A stretch of DNA of 64,000 nt from Glycocaulis abyssi. GTDB lineage: Bacteria > Pseudomonadota > Alphaproteobacteria > Caulobacterales > Maricaulaceae. Shown in pieces: positions 1 through 8,758 of this stretch. The notes beneath the pieces were generated by a model, which searched no databases, had not been told where the DNA came from, and saw only the letters and a list, made by a program, of their open reading frames with translations. The position numbers and the translations under genes are program-made. Location of the stretch: positions 868,001 through 932,000 of the forward strand of contig NZ_CP163421.1 in NCBI RefSeq assembly GCF_041429775.1, read 5' to 3'. Numbering within the stretch: position 1 is the first letter of the stretch; the number at the start of each line of letters is the position of its first letter.

Positions 1-5
1 GCGTG

Positions 6-326
6 TTAGTTGCCGCCCGGACCGTCGCTCACTATCGCCTCATGGCGGAAGCCTTTAAGCGCATCGAGCACCGGACCGTCATAATTGGCCGGCGTGTCCG
101 CCCGGCCCGTGATCCACGCATAGACTTCCGTGTCCGGCGCGTCGAGCAGGCGCTCAAACTCGTCCAGCTCGGCCGGGCTAAGGCCCTCAAGGCGCGCCTC
201 GGCAAACCGGCCCATGATCAGGTCGGCCTCCTTGAAGCCGCGCCGCCAGGCCCGGAAGGTCAGGCGCTTCTTGCGGTCGGTCTCGTTGATGGACGGATTG
301 GGATCGGAAAACGGGTCATCACTCAT
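6..326 (-). CDS. sdhE: FAD assembly factor SdhE (succinate dehydrogenase assembly factor 2 family)
   Basis: A 106-residue protein of the small helical SdhE/SDH5 family, which promotes covalent attachment of FAD to the SdhA subunit of succinate dehydrogenase in the cytoplasm. The family's RGxxE signature is visible as RGFKE at residues 29-33, followed by the usual DLIMGRF helix and a tryptophan-containing third helix (VYAWITG). Family members are about 85-110 residues, so this is full length. The start ATG gives MSDDPF. In many alphaproteobacteria sdhE lies beside recG (and mfd); here the recG side is interrupted by an OLD-family gene. Product call is firm from the motif; it was not tested by a search. 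Confidence 0.9.
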   Translation of the reverse strand: MSDDPFSDPNPSINETDRKKRLTFRAWRRGFKEADLIMGRFAEARLEGLSPAELDEFERLLDAPDTEVYAWITGRADTPANYDGPVLDALKGFRHEAIVSDGPGGN

Positions 327-423
327 GGCGCGGGATATAGCGGGCGGGAGGGATGAGGCAAAGGGGGCTATTGATCTCCCTCACAGGCAAGGGCTAACTG
401 CGACAGCAACCGAAAGGTCCCTA

Positions 424-2139
424 ATGCCGGTATTGTATGACTTTGAAGCCGTATTAATTGAAAACTTCCGGGGCATTCCTGAGCTCGAACTTGAGCTGTT
501 CCCCAATACGCCAACCCACATTATTGGCCCTAATAATGCTGGAAAATCGACCGTATTATCTTCAATTGCCCTTGCGCTTCGATCTGCGGAATATTTTAAG
601 TATGAAGTTAGCCCATACGATTTTCATTATGAAGCTAGCGGCACCCCTAGACAAAGCTTCGAAGTTTCGGTCCGACTGAACTCTGAATCTGACGATCAGC
701 TACCTCATGTCCAGGGCGTCGGGAGCCCGCAGCCAGTTAAGCATCTAACCTGTCGCGGAAGAGTGGAGAGGGGAGATCGCCTGTCGCACCGCCATTTGCT
801 CCGCGGGCTTGATGGCAAGGACCTACTAATTGGTGGTCGCACTGGCCTATCGAAAGCCGACAAATCTCGGTTTGATGGCCATACCAACTTGGGATTTGAG
901 CGGCGATATGCACGCCACGACGACATTCGGGACTCGTTGCCCGAGGTCATGCACTTGACACCAAATAATATTAGTAAATCTTTATATTTTTGGAAAACTG
1001 GCCCTATTAACCGCCTTACAAATATAATTACTGATCGATTCTTGAGTGATGAGTGGGCATTAAGGGGCCGACAGATGCCCGACGCTATTCTTTCCGCTCA
1101 TAAATTCTTCCAGGAATCTGTAGAGGAATTTCCATTTTGGAAGAACGAGGTTGAGCCGATATTATCGGAACAATTGTCTAAATATGTTGGAACAGAAGCG
1201 TCTATTGGCATGAGCCCTACTTTGCAGGCAATTAGAGAATGGATTCAGCAGTCTTTATTGCTCTCCTTCGCCAGATCAGATGGCACACCCCCAATTCCTT
1301 TGGCTCACCAAGGCGATGGCTGGCAGAGCCTCGTGCGTTTAGCGGCATTGGAAACTCTCGATCAGCTTGATGCTGTGAAAAAGAATGGGACCGTACTGTT
1401 ATTTGAGGAGCCTGAAAGCTATTTGCATCCTCATCTTAGACGCCACCTTGCTAGCTTGTTACGCAAGCTCGCTTCGAACGGCTGGCTCGTGGTAACTGCA
1501 ACCCACGCGCCCGAGTTTGTTGATCTCCAGAAGGCAGATAATGTCGTGCGGCTGGAGCGACCCAAAGGGAAATTCCATCACAGAGTTCTGAATCGCGATT
1601 CAATAGATGACGCAATTAAAATACAAAGCTCGCTTGATGAAGGTGGGTCCAATGAGATTTTATTTGCTGAGCGGGTTATTCTTTGCGAAGGAAAAGATGA
1701 TAAGGCAGCATTGGCCAATCTACTTAACCTCTTCGAGATCGACATACATTCCCGAAATGTCAGCTTAATTTCTGCTGGTGGCGGAGAAACAGTGACTAAA
1801 TTTGTCGAGCTCCTCAACGCATGGGGAACGCCTTGGTTTGCGATAGTAGACCAAGATCACCCTGACGGCTTTGACCAAGACCCAAAAAGCGCAGCTCGTA
1901 TATCGAAGTTGGAAGCGCTTAAGCGAGACACAGATCAAATTCAAATGTGGGAAGGCGATTTGGAGCAGTGCTTTCTTATTAAGCGCGTGACTGGATCAAG
2001 AAAAGCCGAGCACAAAGCTGACCCGATATGGCAGTATTCCGTTTTCTCATCTAGATCAACAGACGATATCAAAAAAGAATTTCCCCAACTCTATAACGTG
2101 GTCTCGTTCATGGAGACATGGCTGGCGAAACGCGCCTGA
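424..2139 (+). CDS. OLD-family ATP-dependent endonuclease (AAA ATPase plus TOPRIM)
   Basis: A 571-residue protein with an N-terminal SMC/ABC-like ATPase and a C-terminal TOPRIM nuclease domain, the layout of OLD (overcoming lysogenisation defect) proteins, several of which act in phage defence. Walker A is GPNNAGKST at residues 35-43; the Walker B region reads LLFEEPESYLHP, followed by a histidine switch (TATHAP). The TOPRIM part shows ILCEGKDDKAAL and later IVDQDHPDG, supplying the acidic metal ligands. I chose ATG 424 because Walker A then sits where expected and the longer upstream reading frame is antisense to sdhE. The gene is clearly AT-richer than both neighbours. No UvrD-like helicase follows, so it is class 1-like rather than Gabija GajA. 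It ends 39 bases before recG. Confidence 0.85.
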   Translation: MPVLYDFEAVLIENFRGIPELELELFPNTPTHIIGPNNAGKSTVLSSIALALRSAEYFKYEVSPYDFHYEASGTPRQSFEVSVRLNSESDDQLPHVQGVGSPQPVKHLTCRGRVERGDRLSHRHLLRGLDGKDLLIGGRTGLSKADKSRFDGHTNLGFERRYARHDDIRDSLPEVMHLTPNNISKSLYFWKTGPINRLTNIITDRFLSDEWALRGRQMPDAILSAHKFFQESVEEFPFWKNEVEPILSEQLSKYVGTEASIGMSPTLQAIREWIQQSLLLSFARSDGTPPIPLAHQGDGWQSLVRLAALETLDQLDAVKKNGTVLLFEEPESYLHPHLRRHLASLLRKLASNGWLVVTATHAPEFVDLQKADNVVRLERPKGKFHHRVLNRDSIDDAIKIQSSLDEGGSNEILFAERVILCEGKDDKAALANLLNLFEIDIHSRNVSLISAGGGETVTKFVELLNAWGTPWFAIVDQDHPDGFDQDPKSAARISKLEALKRDTDQIQMWEGDLEQCFLIKRVTGSRKAEHKADPIWQYSVFSSRSTDDIKKEFPQLYNVVSFMETWLAKRA

Positions 2140-2178
2140 GACCTTCCCTCAGCCCGTCCCCCGCGCGAAACTGCCCCC

Positions 2179-4272
2179 ATGCGCCCTGAGTCCCTCTTTC
2201 CCCTGTTTGCGGATCTGACGAGCCTTGCCGGTGTCGGGCCGAAGCTGGCTGCGCTTCTCGAGAAGGTGTTTGGCGGAGGGCGGGTGAAGGATGCCGTCTT
2301 CACGCTTCCCACCGGGATTATCGACCGCTCGCGGCGGGTGACGATTGCCGAGTGTGGTCAGGGCGGCGCAGCAGGACTGGTGACGCTGGAAGTCACCATC
2401 GAAGCACATGTGCCGCCGCCGAGCCTGAAAACGCCCTACAAGGTGCGCGCGAGTGACGAGAGCGGCTTCCTCCATCTCGTCTTCTTCCACGCCCGCAAGG
2501 ACTATCTGATGCGCACCCTGCCGCCCGGCGAGAAGCGCATCGTGTCGGGCAAGGCGGAGCGGTTCGGCTCTGAAATCCAGATCGTCCATCCGGACCTGGT
2601 AGCGAAGCCCGGCGAGATCAGCGCCGATGATCTGATCCAGCCCGTCTACCCGCTGACCGCAGGGCTGACCGCCAACACCGCCAGAAAGGCCGTCAGGGCC
2701 GCGCTGGGGCGCATTCCTGATCTGCCGGAGTGGTTGAGCGCCGACATGCCTGAAGCGGCCTCCTGGCCGGTCTGGAGGGCCGCTGTGGAGGCGGTGCATG
2801 CGCCGCGCTCTGCTGCGGATCTGGAACCGGGCAATGCCGCGCGCACCCGCCTCGCTTTTGACGAGCTCTTGGCCCATCAGCTGGCCCTCAAACTCGCCCG
2901 CGCCAGCCGCAAGGCGCGCAAGGGCCGGGAGCTCACCGGATCGGGAGCGAAGGTGCAAGCCGTCATCGCCGCTGCGCCCTTCACGCCGACCGGTGCGCAG
3001 ATGCGGGCCTTCGAGGCCGCGAAGTCCGACATGGAAGCCGCCACGCGGATGATGCGCCTGGTCCACGGTGATGTGGGCTCGGGCAAGACCTTCGTTGCGA
3101 CCCTTTGCGCTGCCCATGCGGCAGAGGCGGGCGTGCAGACGGCGTTGATGGCACCGACCGAGATTCTGGCCCGACAGCATGCCGCCGTGCTGACGCCCCT
3201 GCTGGCGGCTGCGGGCATTCGCGTGGTCACGCTGACCGGACGCGACAAGGGCCGCGCGCGGGAAGATCTCACCGCCGCCATCGCCAATGGCGAGGCGCAT
3301 GTCGTGTGCGGCACCCATGCCCTTTTTCAGGACGCGGTGGAGTTTAATGATCTGGGCCTTGTCATCATTGATGAGCAGCACCGCTTTGGCGTGTCGGACC
3401 GCAAGCGCCTGACCTCCAAGGGTTCCATGCCCGATACGCTGGTGATGAGCGCAACGCCCATTCCGCGCACGCTGACCCTGGCCGTTTACGGCGATCTGGA
3501 TGTCTCGCGCCTCGATGAAAAGCCTGCAGGGCGCATCCCGCCGACCACGCGGGTCATTCCGGGCGAACGGCTGGATGATGTGATCGAAGGGCTGGGGCGG
3601 GCCGTGGCGAAGGGTGAGCGCGCCTACTGGGTCTGCCCGCTGGTGGAGGAGAGCGATATCTCCGACCTCGCGGCGGCAGAGGAGCGCCATCTCCTGCTCT
3701 CCAACGCCCTGCGCGCCCGCGTCGGCCTCCTGCATGGCCGCATGCCCGGCAAGGAGAAGGAGCGCATCGCGCGTGCTTTTCGTGACGGGGAGATCGATAT
3801 TCTGGTCGCCACCACCGTGATAGAGGTGGGCGTTGATGCCCCGGACGCGACCATCATGGTGATTGAACATGCAGAGCGCTTCGGCCTCGCCCAGCTGCAC
3901 CAGCTGCGCGGCCGCGTGGGGCGCGGCGACAAGCCCTCCTCCTGCCTGCTGGTCTATCACGGCAAGCTTGGCGAGACCGCGCAGCGGCGCCTGGAAATCA
4001 TGCGCGAGAGCGATGACGGCTTCTTCATCGCCGAGGAAGACTGGAAGCTGCGCGGCTCCGGCGATCCGCTGGGCCTGCGCCAGTCCGGCCTGCCGGATTA
4101 TCGCTTTGCAGACCTTGCGGCTCATGCGTCGCTGCTGCCGATTGCCAGTGATTACGCCAAGCTGGAAGCCTCGCGCGAGGAGCCGCTAAAGGGTCCGCGC
4201 GGCGAGGCACTGCGCACGCTTCTGTATCTGTTTGAGCGCGATGAAGGCGTGAAGCTGATGCGGTCTGCCTAA
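2179..4272 (+). CDS. recG: ATP-dependent DNA helicase RecG
   Basis: A 697-residue superfamily 2 helicase that remodels stalled replication forks and Holliday junctions. The order is an N-terminal wedge/OB domain (about residues 1-250), then the helicase core with Walker A GDVGSGKT at 297-304, the DEQH box at 398-401, MSATPIPRTL just after it, and the C-terminal motif with QLRGRVGRG. Length matches alphaproteobacterial RecG. ATG 2179 gives MRPESLFPLF, and the 39-base gap to the upstream OLD gene leaves room for a ribosome site. Its stop overlaps the stop of the convergent DUF502 gene by four bases. Nothing appears broken. Confidence 0.95.
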   Translation: MRPESLFPLFADLTSLAGVGPKLAALLEKVFGGGRVKDAVFTLPTGIIDRSRRVTIAECGQGGAAGLVTLEVTIEAHVPPPSLKTPYKVRASDESGFLHLVFFHARKDYLMRTLPPGEKRIVSGKAERFGSEIQIVHPDLVAKPGEISADDLIQPVYPLTAGLTANTARKAVRAALGRIPDLPEWLSADMPEAASWPVWRAAVEAVHAPRSAADLEPGNAARTRLAFDELLAHQLALKLARASRKARKGRELTGSGAKVQAVIAAAPFTPTGAQMRAFEAAKSDMEAATRMMRLVHGDVGSGKTFVATLCAAHAAEAGVQTALMAPTEILARQHAAVLTPLLAAAGIRVVTLTGRDKGRAREDLTAAIANGEAHVVCGTHALFQDAVEFNDLGLVIIDEQHRFGVSDRKRLTSKGSMPDTLVMSATPIPRTLTLAVYGDLDVSRLDEKPAGRIPPTTRVIPGERLDDVIEGLGRAVAKGERAYWVCPLVEESDISDLAAAEERHLLLSNALRARVGLLHGRMPGKEKERIARAFRDGEIDILVATTVIEVGVDAPDATIMVIEHAERFGLAQLHQLRGRVGRGDKPSSCLLVYHGKLGETAQRRLEIMRESDDGFFIAEEDWKLRGSGDPLGLRQSGLPDYRFADLAAHASLLPIASDYAKLEASREEPLKGPRGEALRTLLYLFERDEGVKLMRSA

Positions 4273-4982
4273 TCGTTCTGCCTTGGCGGCTCGCCCGCAG
4301 CCTCGCGCGCCTTGGCCTCGGCCTCGGTATGATCGAGCGTCTCGCCGGCGGGCAGCGCGCCTTCGGGCAGGCGGTCAGGGGTCACCAGGCCAAACGAGAT
4401 GATCAGCTTGGCCGCTTCCTCGATACTGATATCGAGCGGTATGGCTTTCGAGCGCGGAATGAAGAGCAGGAATCCGGAGGTCGGGTTGGGCGTGGTCGGC
4501 ACGAACACGCCAATCACCTCCTCCTTGCCCTTGCCGACATGGTGGCGGATCGCGCCCTTGCCGTGCGAGGCCACGAACGCCACCGCATAGCTGCCTGACA
4601 TGGGATATTCGACCAGCACCACTTCCTTGAAGGCATTGTTCTGCGCGCCCAGCACGGTCTCCACCAACTGCTTGAGCGCGCCATAGATATTGCGGATCAG
4701 CGGCACGGTGTTGACGATACGCTCGCCAATCGCCAGCAGGGTGCGCCCGAAGAAGTTCGCCGCCAGCGCGCCCAGCAGGGTCAGCGCCAGCACGGCAATG
4801 ATCACGCCCATGCCCGGCAGGGCGAAGGGCAGATAGGTCTCCGGGTTATAGCGCTCCGGGATCAGCGGCTTGATGGTGGAATCGACAAAGCTGATGAAGA
4901 TATAGATCAGCCAGATGGTGACGGTCACAGGTGTGGCGACCACAATGCCGGTAAGAAAACTGTTGCGAAGCCAGCGCAGCAC
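4269..4982 (-). CDS. DUF502 family integral membrane protein
   Basis: A 237-residue protein matching the DUF502 pattern: an N-terminal transmembrane segment at about residues 8-28 (FLTGIVVATPVTVTIWLIYI), a second one at about 56-78, then the family-typical stretch IPLIRNIYGALKQLVETV in the form VNTVPLIRNIYG. The C-terminal half is a predicted soluble domain ending in an Ala/Glu-rich tail. The family has no established biochemical role that I can cite; a membrane-associated function is all that can be said. It is convergent with recG and divergent from the DUF3089 gene, so it is probably transcribed alone. The start ATG (MLRWLRNSF) sets the first membrane helix close to the N-terminus, as in relatives. 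Confidence 0.85.
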   Translation of the reverse strand: MLRWLRNSFLTGIVVATPVTVTIWLIYIFISFVDSTIKPLIPERYNPETYLPFALPGMGVIIAVLALTLLGALAANFFGRTLLAIGERIVNTVPLIRNIYGALKQLVETVLGAQNNAFKEVVLVEYPMSGSYAVAFVASHGKGAIRHHVGKGKEEVIGVFVPTTPNPTSGFLLFIPRSKAIPLDISIEEAAKLIISFGLVTPDRLPEGALPAGETLDHTEAEAKAREAAGEPPRQND

Positions 4983-5102
4983 TAGATCCGTCTCCTGTCA
5001 CAAGGGGGGTTACCCAGCCCGGCGCGATGATGGCAAACTTGTAACGCGACTGCCAGCGCGCCTGGCGGTAAGTACACGCAAAATGAGGGGACAGACCGAT
5101 CC

Positions 5103-6302
5103 ATGCCGAAGCTGAGCGCGCCTGCCCGCCCCTTTACCGTGTTACTCGCGATTGCCGCTACAGGGCTGGCTGCGCTTCTGATCGCGGCAAGCTGGATCAT
5201 GCGCGACCAGATCTACCAGACCTTTCTTGATCCGGGCGTCCCCTTCCAGACCTATGAACCGCCTGCGGCGGCAGATTACACGGACCCCGATACCTGGGCC
5301 GTGCGCCCCGTTCTGGCGGCGCTGGATGAAGATGAGCCGGCGGTGTTTTTCGTCCATCCGACGCTGCACACGGGCGGCGATCACTGGAATGCCGCACTGG
5401 ACCGCAATAGCCACCGGGAGCGGCTGGAGCGGCTCTACCTGCCCAATTATGCCGGACCCTTCGCACAGGCCGGGGCGGTGTTCGCGCCGCGCTACCGTCA
5501 TGCCGCGCTCTATGCCTACATGAATAACCGCGAGGACTCCCTGCAGGCCCGTCTTCTGGCCTATGAGGATGTGCGCGCGGCATTCCGCCAGTTCCTTGCC
5601 GATATCGGTGAGGATCGCCCGGTCGTTCTGGTTGGTATCGGACAGGGCGGCGAACATGTGACCGGCCTGCTGCTGGACGAGGTTTCGCCCGATGAAAGCC
5701 TGATCGCCCGGCTGGTGGCCGCCTACATCATCGAGGCCCCGGTGGCAGCAGACCTGTTTGACGGCGCGTTGCAGGACTTGCCGCTATGTGACGCGCCGGA
5801 GGCTTTCCGCTGTGTCGTCACATACTCGGCCATCCAGGCCGACGAGACCGCGCGGATCGAGGCCATTACAGAGCGCAGCACGTTGTGGATCGACCGCGGC
5901 CGTCTGGGCCAGACGCCGGGCCGCGAGCTGGCCTGCGTGAACCCGCTATTGTGGAACCTCTCTGAGGACTATGCGCCTACCCGCCTGCATCGCGGCGGTG
6001 CAGCCGCCGAAGGGCTGGAGCTGGGCGAACGCCCCTCGCCGCTGGCCAGCCAGACGAGCGCACAGTGCCAGAACGGGCTTTTATTCGTCGATCAGCCGCG
6101 CTCACGCACGCTGCGCAGACCGTCGCGGCTGGCCGAAATCCGCCGCGTACCGCCCTTCAACCTGTTTTATGCTGATCTGGAAGCGGATGTGACGCGCCGG
6201 GCAGCATTGCTGGCTGAAACCCTCGCCGAGGAACGCCGCTGGGCGCCAGACCTGCCGGAGGCCGAGGAAGTCGTCGTGGTGCCGGTGCGTCCGGTCGACT
6301 AG
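5103..6302 (+). CDS. DUF3089 (alpha/beta-hydrolase-fold) membrane-anchored protein lacking the nucleophile serine
   Basis: A 399-residue protein with an N-terminal hydrophobic segment (about residues 10-32, signal anchor) followed by a DUF3089 domain, recognised by FFVHPTLH at 82-89 with HWN shortly after and by the strand-loop-helix VVLVGIGQGGEH. In DUF3089 and other alpha/beta hydrolases the nucleophile elbow is G-x-S-x-G; here residues 178-182 read GIGQG, so the serine position (180) is glycine. The rest of the fold seems intact, which suggests a non-catalytic or altered member rather than a pseudogene. It is likely periplasm-facing. It stands alone between a divergent DUF502 gene and convergent hldE, overlapping the hldE stop by four bases. 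Confidence 0.75.
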   Translation: MPKLSAPARPFTVLLAIAATGLAALLIAASWIMRDQIYQTFLDPGVPFQTYEPPAAADYTDPDTWAVRPVLAALDEDEPAVFFVHPTLHTGGDHWNAALDRNSHRERLERLYLPNYAGPFAQAGAVFAPRYRHAALYAYMNNREDSLQARLLAYEDVRAAFRQFLADIGEDRPVVLVGIGQGGEHVTGLLLDEVSPDESLIARLVAAYIIEAPVAADLFDGALQDLPLCDAPEAFRCVVTYSAIQADETARIEAITERSTLWIDRGRLGQTPGRELACVNPLLWNLSEDYAPTRLHRGGAAAEGLELGERPSPLASQTSAQCQNGLLFVDQPRSRTLRRPSRLAEIRRVPPFNLFYADLEADVTRRAALLAETLAEERRWAPDLPEAEEVVVVPVRPVD

Positions 6303-7765
6303 GCGCTGTGCGCCTTCATCTTTTCCACCAGCGCGGTGGTGGAAAATCCGGGCTGTAGGGGCGCAATCACGATCTCGCCGCCGCGAGACTTGATAAAGTC
6401 CGCGCCCGGCAGGTCTTCGGGCTTGTAGTCAGCGCCCTTCACCAGGACATCGGGAGCTATCGCGCGGATCAGTTCCTCGGGCGTGTCTTCTTCAAAGACC
6501 ACCACCCGGTCCACGCTCTCCAGCGCGGCCAGCATGGCCGCGCGGTGGGCAGCAGGGTTCACTGGCCGTCCCTCGCCCTTGAGGCGCGTTACCGACGCAT
6601 CGCTATTGAGCCCCACCACCAGCCGGTCACAGACCGATCGGGCATGGCGCAGAGAGGCGAGATGCCCGGGATGAAGAATGTCAAAGCAGCCATTGGTGAA
6701 GCCGACCTTCAGCCCGTCACGGTGCCAGGAGCTGACGGTGCTGGCGGCCTGCTCGCGCCCCAGAACCCGCCAGTCCACATCGCCTGCGCCGGGAATGGCG
6801 CTATCGAGCAATTCTTCGGGCGACACGGTGGCGGTGCCGGTCTTGCCGACCGCGGTACCAGCAGCGAGGTCAGCCAGTGCCATCGTATCGACAAGCGGAA
6901 GACCGGCCGCCACGCCGAGCGAAAGCGCGGCCAGCGCCGTGTCGCCAGCGCCGGACACATCATAGACAGAGCGCGGACGGGCGCGGTGATGGTGGACCTG
7001 GCCATTCTCGATCAGGCTCATCCCCTTGCCGCCACGCGTGACCACCAGCGCAGGGGTAGTGGACAGGCGCGACTTCAGGGCCGCAAGAGCCGCTTCCGTT
7101 TCCACATCCGTCCCAACCGGCAGGCCCACCTCGTCGGCAAGCTCCTGCGCGTTCGGCTTGATGAGCGTTGCGCCGCCATAACGTGAATAGTCCGCGCCGC
7201 GCGGGTCAACGCAGACCGGCTTGCCGGCGGCGCGCGCCAGCGAAATTACCTGCCGGCAAACATCGGGTGTCAGCATCCCCCTGCCGTAGTCAGACAGGAT
7301 GATAACATCTGCGCTGGCCAGCGCGGCGCTCACCGCTTCGATGACCGCGCGTTCGCTATCATGGCTGATCGCGGTGCCGGGATCGCAGTCCACACAGAAC
7401 ATTTGCTGGCTGCCGGAGACATAGCGTGTCTTGGTCGGCGTGCTCCGGCCGGGCTGGCGGATAAGGTTGCAGCCATCTGTGCCGCAGTCGGTCAGAAGCG
7501 CTTCAACCGCGTCGCCCTGCGGATCATTTCCGGCGACACTGATCACGCTGGCGCCGCCGCCCAGACTGATCAGATTGCGTACCAGATTGCCCGCCCCGCC
7601 CAGCATCATTTCCCGGCGGTTCTCCGACAGGATCGGCACCGGCGCCTCACGCGAAATGCGCTTCACCTCGCCATAGACGAAGGAATCCAGCAGCACGTCG
7701 CCGACCACAAGCGCGCGCTTGCCAGCGATTGCACCGAGCAGGATGGAGGCTTCCTGGCGCTGCAT
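6299..7765 (-). CDS. hldE: Bifunctional heptose 7-phosphate kinase / heptose 1-phosphate adenylyltransferase HldE
   Basis: A 488-residue fusion that makes ADP-heptose for the lipopolysaccharide inner core. The N-terminal ribokinase-type domain (about 1-320) phosphorylates heptose 7-phosphate at C1; its anion hole and catalytic Asp are seen in SGAGDT (271-276). The C-terminal nucleotidyltransferase domain carries FTNGCFDILHPGH (356-368), including the HxGH-type motif. Length and domain order equal E. coli HldE (RfaE). It lies 7 bases downstream of kdsA, so the two form a core-oligosaccharide operon. Start ATG (MQRQEASILL) is consistent with the family. Confidence 0.95.
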   Translation of the reverse strand: MQRQEASILLGAIAGKRALVVGDVLLDSFVYGEVKRISREAPVPILSENRREMMLGGAGNLVRNLISLGGGASVISVAGNDPQGDAVEALLTDCGTDGCNLIRQPGRSTPTKTRYVSGSQQMFCVDCDPGTAISHDSERAVIEAVSAALASADVIILSDYGRGMLTPDVCRQVISLARAAGKPVCVDPRGADYSRYGGATLIKPNAQELADEVGLPVGTDVETEAALAALKSRLSTTPALVVTRGGKGMSLIENGQVHHHRARPRSVYDVSGAGDTALAALSLGVAAGLPLVDTMALADLAAGTAVGKTGTATVSPEELLDSAIPGAGDVDWRVLGREQAASTVSSWHRDGLKVGFTNGCFDILHPGHLASLRHARSVCDRLVVGLNSDASVTRLKGEGRPVNPAAHRAAMLAALESVDRVVVFEEDTPEELIRAIAPDVLVKGADYKPEDLPGADFIKSRGGEIVIAPLQPGFSTTALVEKMKAHSA

Positions 7766-7772
7766 ACCGGAC

Positions 7773-8636
7773 CTAAAGCGCCATTACGGGGCTTGCCTTG
7801 GCCATGCGGTCAAACTCCAGCAAATCAGCTGCAATCGCCTCAAAATGCTTCAGCGGGATCATGTTCGGCCCGTCAGACGGTGCATTGTCCGGATCGGGGT
7901 GGGTTTCCATGAACACCGCCGCGACGCCAAGGGAGACCGCCGCGCGGGCCAGATACGGCACGAACTCGCGCTGGCCGCCGGACGAAGCACCCTGCCCGCC
8001 GGGTTGTTGCACCGAATGCGTCGCATCGAAAACAACAGGGCAGCCGATACTGGCCATGATCGGCAGCGCGCGCATGTCGGAGACCAGCGTGTTATAGCCA
8101 AAGCTCGCGCCGCGTTCGCAGGCAAACACATTCGGATTGCCCGCGCCGGTGATCTTGGCGACGACATTCTTCATGTCCCACGGCGCGAGGAACTGGCCCT
8201 TCTTCACATTGATCGCCTTGCCGGTTTGCGCCGCAGCGACCAGCAGGTCGGTCTGACGGGACAGGAAGGCGGGTATCTGCAGCACATCGACCGCCTGGGC
8301 GGCGATGGCGCACTGTTCGGCGGTGTGGATATCGGTGAGGACCGGAAGGCCCGTGGTCTCGCGGATTTCTGCAAAGATCGGCAGCGAGTCTTCAAGGCCG
8401 ATGCCGCGCTGGGCGCTGGCGCTGGTGCGGTTCGCCTTGTCAAACGAGGTCTTGTAGATGATCTGGCAACCCAGACGCTCGCCGATCTCCTTGAGCATGG
8501 CAGACACTTCCAGCCCGTGCTGGCGGCTTTCCAGCTGGCAAGGCCCGGCGATGAAGGTGAGCGGGCGGGTATTGCCGATCTCGAACGCGGGATGCGTGCC
8601 GCGAGCCAGCGTCACAACGGAATTGGGAGCGGTCAT
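7773..8636 (-). CDS. kdsA: 3-deoxy-8-phosphooctulonate (KDO 8-phosphate) synthase
   Basis: A 287-residue TIM-barrel aldolase that condenses phosphoenolpyruvate with arabinose 5-phosphate to give KDO 8-phosphate, the first step to the KDO of lipid A-core. The substrate motifs GPCQLES (31-37) and [11 protein letters not shown] (62-72) are present, as is the later GxxD-T(H)SVQQPGG loop. The first motif has Cys at the position that is Asn in the metal-independent E. coli enzyme, so this is probably the metal-dependent class (known family rule). Together with hldE it supplies core sugars. The start ATG is followed upstream by a 122-base gap holding the divergent photolyase promoter. Confidence 0.95.
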   Translation of the reverse strand: MTAPNSVVTLARGTHPAFEIGNTRPLTFIAGPCQLESRQHGLEVSAMLKEIGERLGCQIIYKTSFDKANRTSASAQRGIGLEDSLPIFAEIRETTGLPVLTDIHTAEQCAIAAQAVDVLQIPAFLSRQTDLLVAAAQTGKAINVKKGQFLAPWDMKNVVAKITGAGNPNVFACERGASFGYNTLVSDMRALPIMASIGCPVVFDATHSVQQPGGQGASSGGQREFVPYLARAAVSLGVAAVFMETHPDPDNAPSDGPNMIPLKHFEAIAADLLEFDRMAKASPVMAL

Positions 8637-8682
8637 GGGCGGTCTGTCTTTCCTTGTCAGGTGCAGCGCGATCAGATTTCGC

Positions 8683-8712
8683 TGATCCGCGCCCCGGTTG
8701 GCCTCGTAATAG
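8683..8712 (+). promoter_or_regulatory. ECF-sigma-like promoter (TGATCC-N18-TAATAG) of the photolyase operon
   Basis: TGATCC at 8683-8688, an 18-base spacer, then TAATAG at 8707-8712, about 46 bases before the GTG start of the photolyase gene. The same layout with the same spacer recurs upstream of the facing operon at 17440-17469. It resembles, from memory, the TGATCC...TA promoters of the RpoE/ChrR singlet-oxygen regulon of Rhodobacter. Inferred from sequence only. Confidence 0.55.
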
Positions 8713-8758
8713 CTGACATAGGTATTCCCGTCATCCTTGCACTGCGGCTTTCATTATC

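Noticed and set aside
130-423. N-terminal extension of the OLD-family protein
   Set aside because: This in-frame stretch is antisense to sdhE and its own intergenic region; the ATPase domain starts naturally at ATG 424.
424-2139. Gabija (GajAB) or retron-associated OLD gene
   Set aside because: No UvrD-like helicase and no reverse transcriptase or structured ncRNA lies next to it; recG is a different helicase and belongs to the core genome.
2149-4125. 658-residue open frame antisense to recG
   Set aside because: It mirrors recG codon by codon, has no recognisable domain, and such long antisense frames are expected in high-GC coding DNA.
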